46,897 nucleotides of DNA, from the NCBI GenBank assembly GCA_027604005.1, contig JADGJT010000169.1, positions 1 to 46,897 on the forward strand, in the 5' to 3' direction. A program made the position numbers and the translations under genes. This DNA is from Dinochytrium kinnereticum (taxonomy: Eukaryota; Chytridiomycota; Chytridiomycetes; Chytridiales; Chytridiaceae). Under the pieces are notes generated by a model. The model searched no databases. It saw only the letters and a list, made by a program, of their open reading frames with translations, and was not told the DNA's origin. Below, piece by piece: positions 43,737 through 46,897 of the stretch; the first letter of the stretch is position 1, and each line of letters starts with the position of its first letter.

Positions 43737-44419
43737 ATGCTGGTTGAGGTTGGTTGACTGCGACAGAGGGTGCGGCGATGGCCATCGATGCTGGCATGGA
43801 ACGGCATGAAAGATGTGGAATCTAACAGCTTGCTTTCGTTTCTGTAGACGGCCCTTGATCTGTTTGAGCGGAATGCGGACCGATGGAGCAGGAGGATCAC
43901 GGTCGATTTTGCCTACAAGGGAAAGAGGGTCTGTGAGGGCCAGTTCACCGACGTGCGGGGAGACCCTTTGCTCGCTTCTGTACGTTTCTCTTCAGTGTAT
44001 ATCGGCACATAGCGATTAACTGGCGGTATCATCGGAATCAGAAACTGTTTTCCCGAATCGTTCTCCCGGAGCAATGCAGAGGGCTTGAGTCCTCTATCCT
44101 GATACTTAACGCGGAGTTCGATTTTCGTCTAGACAGCTTTACACCTCATTTAGTCGAAGCCATTGTCCGGTCTGGTGTCTCGGACCCTGCGGCTGTTGAC
44201 AACATGGTGGAAGAGTGTCTCGGTCGGCTCTTCGTTTCGAACACGGTGACAGATGGACAACTTGTTGGAACGTATTACACCTACCCCAAACGGTTTGAGG
44301 GTCGACGAATCGCGGTGGTAGGAATTAATATATCGAGGAATCGATGGGAGGAGATGAAAAAGGGCTTTCAACATCTGTATTCCAGATTGGATGAAAGGCC
44401 AGCTATTATTTTATTCTGA
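43737..44419 (+). CDS. Small unknown protein, divergent from the CTLH gene
   Basis: Not recognised. The best model is exons 43737-43748, 43848-43932 and 44013-44419, giving 167 aa. The 5' exon (M-L-V-E) is a guess, chosen because it is the nearest ATG that splices in phase to TAG|ACGGCC. The second intron uses a clear GTGAGG donor and CATAG acceptor, and it rebuilds a Ser codon (KGKRV-S-INWRYHRNQKLF). The product is mixed charged, with no membrane span: ALDLFERNADRWSRR near the start, SFTPHLVEAIVRSGVSD in the middle, and TYYTYPKRFEGRRIAVVGI near the end. The long last exon and matched phases support a real gene. The start codon lies 60 bp from the divergent CTLH gene. Confidence 0.55.
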
Positions 44420-46897
44420 GCGTTGATGTTCAATGCTGCCGCTCTAGGCGGCCTTGACCAATTCTGTTACTATGCTTTATTTCCCTTCGTATGAGATGCA
44501 CTAGATACCCTTGCTACACAATGTTTTGTCTTTTGTCCATCATTTATGGTACCTCAGACGTTAGCAGTATATTAGTCTTATGTTAACTTCATTATAAATG
44601 CTGATGAATATCCAGGTATACTACTCTTTGCATTGTATGATTTATCTTGCTCCCCGTCACCATAAATACGCTCCACATGAACACTTTAGAGGCATCAAAC
44701 TACCCTGCCTACTGCACATATGCCTAAGAAAAGTTGCATTACCTTGAAGCATTGCACTCGGGGCATTTCGAAGCCACCGGCCCATCACTTGTGCTTTCTC
44801 AGCACCTTATGAATAACGGCCCAAAACCTCTTGAATGCTATTCCAGTCCATTTGATCATTAATGACTGGGGTAAATATTCGATCAATCACATAAGCCATG
44901 TTCACCATTGGAAGCCATCGCATCCCATTCGTCATGAACCACTATGTCGATACAAATCAATAAAAATTGTAATCAGATCACATTACATATTTATAAGATC
45001 GATACTTCTCTCAAATGAAGGAGCAACAGGGAACAAATTCCTTCGGCATTAGTTGAAGTAAATAAGAAACATCCGCGTTCAACAAGGGGAATCGAACCCC
45101 CACAAGTGTAAGAGCTCCGAATTGTCATAGTCCAAGTTGTTGAGGATTGCTGTGCGGCCCAGAGCGCATCCCGGAGAGAGAGGGCTGATGGCATGATACA
45201 CCGACAATCATGACCACCAAGGCCAAAAGCAAAGAAGAGCAGGTGGAGAAAACCCAGGAATAGATTGTGCCTCGCAGACTCGAGATCTAAAAGGAACATA
45301 CGATAAAGTGATGTTAACATGGTTAAATACCATTGAACTTCATCTTCAAAGATGACGACGGAGCTGTATATGCGAAGGAGAATAATGGTTCAACCCCCCA
45401 AAACTGTGATATAGTATGATAATTTAATCAGTTAAATTGAGACGGGATGTCAGAGCATACAAACCTGAACAGCAAAGTCTCCAGTGTCCAATCGCCGATG
45501 ATGACCTGCTGTGCTGTACCCTGCAAAGAGAAAGCCGAAGGCTACCCCTCAAACTCAGGTTGAAGGCCAACGGCAACGTGTGTTTTGATGATTTGACTAA
45601 GTGAGAAGCGAGAAGTTGGCTTGAAGGACGTGCGTCTAAGGACAGAAGAGTGCATTACCGGGGGGATTGTTCAGGATTCAAATCAACTTGAACACAAGCA
45701 AGAGTTAACACGCCTCGCCGGAGAAGAAGACCAGTGCTGAGGGACGTATCGATGCTGCTGGTAGCCGTCGTAGTGTGAGATGCCAGCGAGATGGATCCAG
45801 GATGGTCCGGATGGTGGTGTTGCTGCTGATGTCCATTTATACTTGAACACGTTTTCTGATGAGCTGGGCTAAATGTGTGACCAAACATGCACGGACCACC
45901 GCATCCCCATGCCATTCGCACAGACACACTGCTGCGTGCGCGAGGGTCAGGAGATGAGACGAGGGCAGCGCTGACGGCGAGGCCTGCTTGTATAGGTGGG
46001 TGGTGGTCGAGACAGGTGATGGTTGTTTGGGACCCAGGCGAGGGTTGCCTCAAGAGGACTCCGTGCCTTGGCCATCCATCTGGACAGCATTATTGCACAA
46101 TAGATTTTGAGCTGAGGACAACAGGCGGTGGCGAACTGGACGAGGAAAGCTCAAATATCTAACAGGAGTCGAAACAGGTTTATCATGATTGAATTTGCTT
46201 AACTCTGGTGACTCCGTTCACGGGGACCGTTCGAGAGTATGTACAGTGCACCTCTTTGCTGGGTTGATTATGGCTATGGAAAACGTAAACCGAACCATTT
46301 GATGACTGATTTATCTCCCTCAGACATTTGTAAGGATATCTGCTTCAAGTCACGTTTGAATCTTGTATCTTTTGGTGATATCTAACTGGCTTTCCTATTG
46401 TTTAGACTATGTCGTAAAAAGCACGCCTGCTTTCTGGAAGTCTTAGAAGGCATCATGTTGGATAAATTAATCTGTGTTGGATCAAGAGGTCGGTAGGTAC
46501 GTTGTTCACCATCTACCTGCTGTTGCCATTCCTTTTGTGGCAAGATCTGGTCCCGAAGCCAAGCCCTCACCCTTGATGCACCCTGGATTTGCCCTTATCA
46601 CCCACATTTGTGAAGCTTTGTGTCAAACCATCTCGCTTTACAACGACATGTTTCCTGGAGCACAACTGGCCGTGCGACAACTGGGTACTATTTTTTGACC
46701 ATCACCTTCAGGTATAGCTATTTGGGGGTTTCTGTTGTTCAAAAGTCGACCTTGCATGTGTGCTTTTGCAACTCGACGTTGTTCGTTTTACCATACTCTT
46801 CTGAAGCTATTTATTAGCCATAAGCGCAAAAACATAGATCTCATTGTGACAAAAAAGTATGCAAACCTCGTCTCTTCTGTGTAAGCTTTTAATAAAA
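44420..46897. other. Gene-poor right end of the window
   Basis: About 2.5 kb with no frame that I can support. The longest frames (45655-46053 minus, 132 aa, His/Gln/Ser-rich; 46474-46698 plus, 74 aa) show no domain. A tRNA-like arm lies at 45079-45143 (reported separately). No transposase, reverse transcriptase or long repeats noticed. Confidence 0.5.
45079..45143 (-). other. tRNA-like element (T arm and terminal stem, no D arm)
   Basis: On the minus strand, GGTTCGATTCCCC (complement of 45087-45099) is a good RNA polymerase III B box and T arm. TCAACAA (complement of 45137-45143) and TTGTTGA (complement of 45079-45085) form a perfect 7-bp closing stem around 51 nt. No A box or D arm is seen and no anticodon stem forms. 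It may be a decayed tRNA or a coincidence. Confidence 0.25.

Noticed and set aside
45655..46053. 132-codon minus-strand frame
   Set aside because: Low complexity (His, Gln, Ser, Pro), no domain, no splice partners and no conserved start context.

Overview
The window reads as nuclear DNA of an early-diverging, probably zoosporic (chytrid-like) fungus. Nearly all genes are interrupted by short GT-AG introns (about 40-110 nt) and intergenic gaps are small. The repertoire is fungal in its metabolism, for example a bifunctional THI6 and a PRO1-type glutamate 5-kinase. It also carries genes that Dikarya usually lack: HYLS1 (centriole/cilium), INTS11 (Integrator endonuclease) and a CARM1-type arginine methyltransferase. 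The organism call is my inference from this mix, not from a database match.

Layout, left to right. 1-5.2 kb: 3' part of MBF1 (+), an unrecognised 272-aa protein with an LIR-like motif (+), and protein phosphatase 5 (-). 5.4-8.9 kb: complex I NDUFV1 (-), divergent from the tRNA thiolation protein CTU2/NCS2 (+). 9.1-13.3 kb: one large minus-strand gene with a disordered N-terminus, two cyclic-nucleotide-binding folds and, through a plausible 87-nt intron, an ARM-like C-terminus. 14.0-17.8 kb: a flavin amine oxidase followed 59 bp later by glutamate 5-kinase. 18.1-19.7 kb: a La/LARP7-like RNA-binding protein (-). 20.4-22.7 kb: SPT4 (-) and INTS11 (+), head to head with 32 bp between start codons. 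23.1-28.8 kb: cysteinyl-tRNA synthetase with a probable alternative mitochondrial leader, then CARM1. 29.4-32.7 kb: CDP-diacylglycerol synthase (-, with a 10-N assembly gap) head to head with HYLS1 (+). 32.9-35.2 kb: an unrecognised multi-exon gene (-). 35.4-38.1 kb: THI6 and ATP synthase subunit d (both -). 38.3-42.1 kb: a WD40/inositol polyphosphate 5-phosphatase with NPF and proline-rich motifs (+). 42.4-44.4 kb: a LisH-CTLH-CRA protein of the GID/CTLH ligase type (-), divergent from a small unknown gene (+). 44.4-46.9 kb: no confident gene.

Themes. Several genes serve transcription or RNA handling (MBF1, SPT4, INTS11, La-like, CARM1), tRNA decoding (CTU2, CysRS) and mitochondrial energy supply (NDUFV1, subunit d). 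Compact divergent promoters are frequent, and several carry homopolymeric A/T tracts. Exon structures were rebuilt by hand. For 13 of the genes the summed exon lengths divide by three and give a product of normal family length. No mobile element, rRNA, convincing tRNA or CRISPR array was seen.
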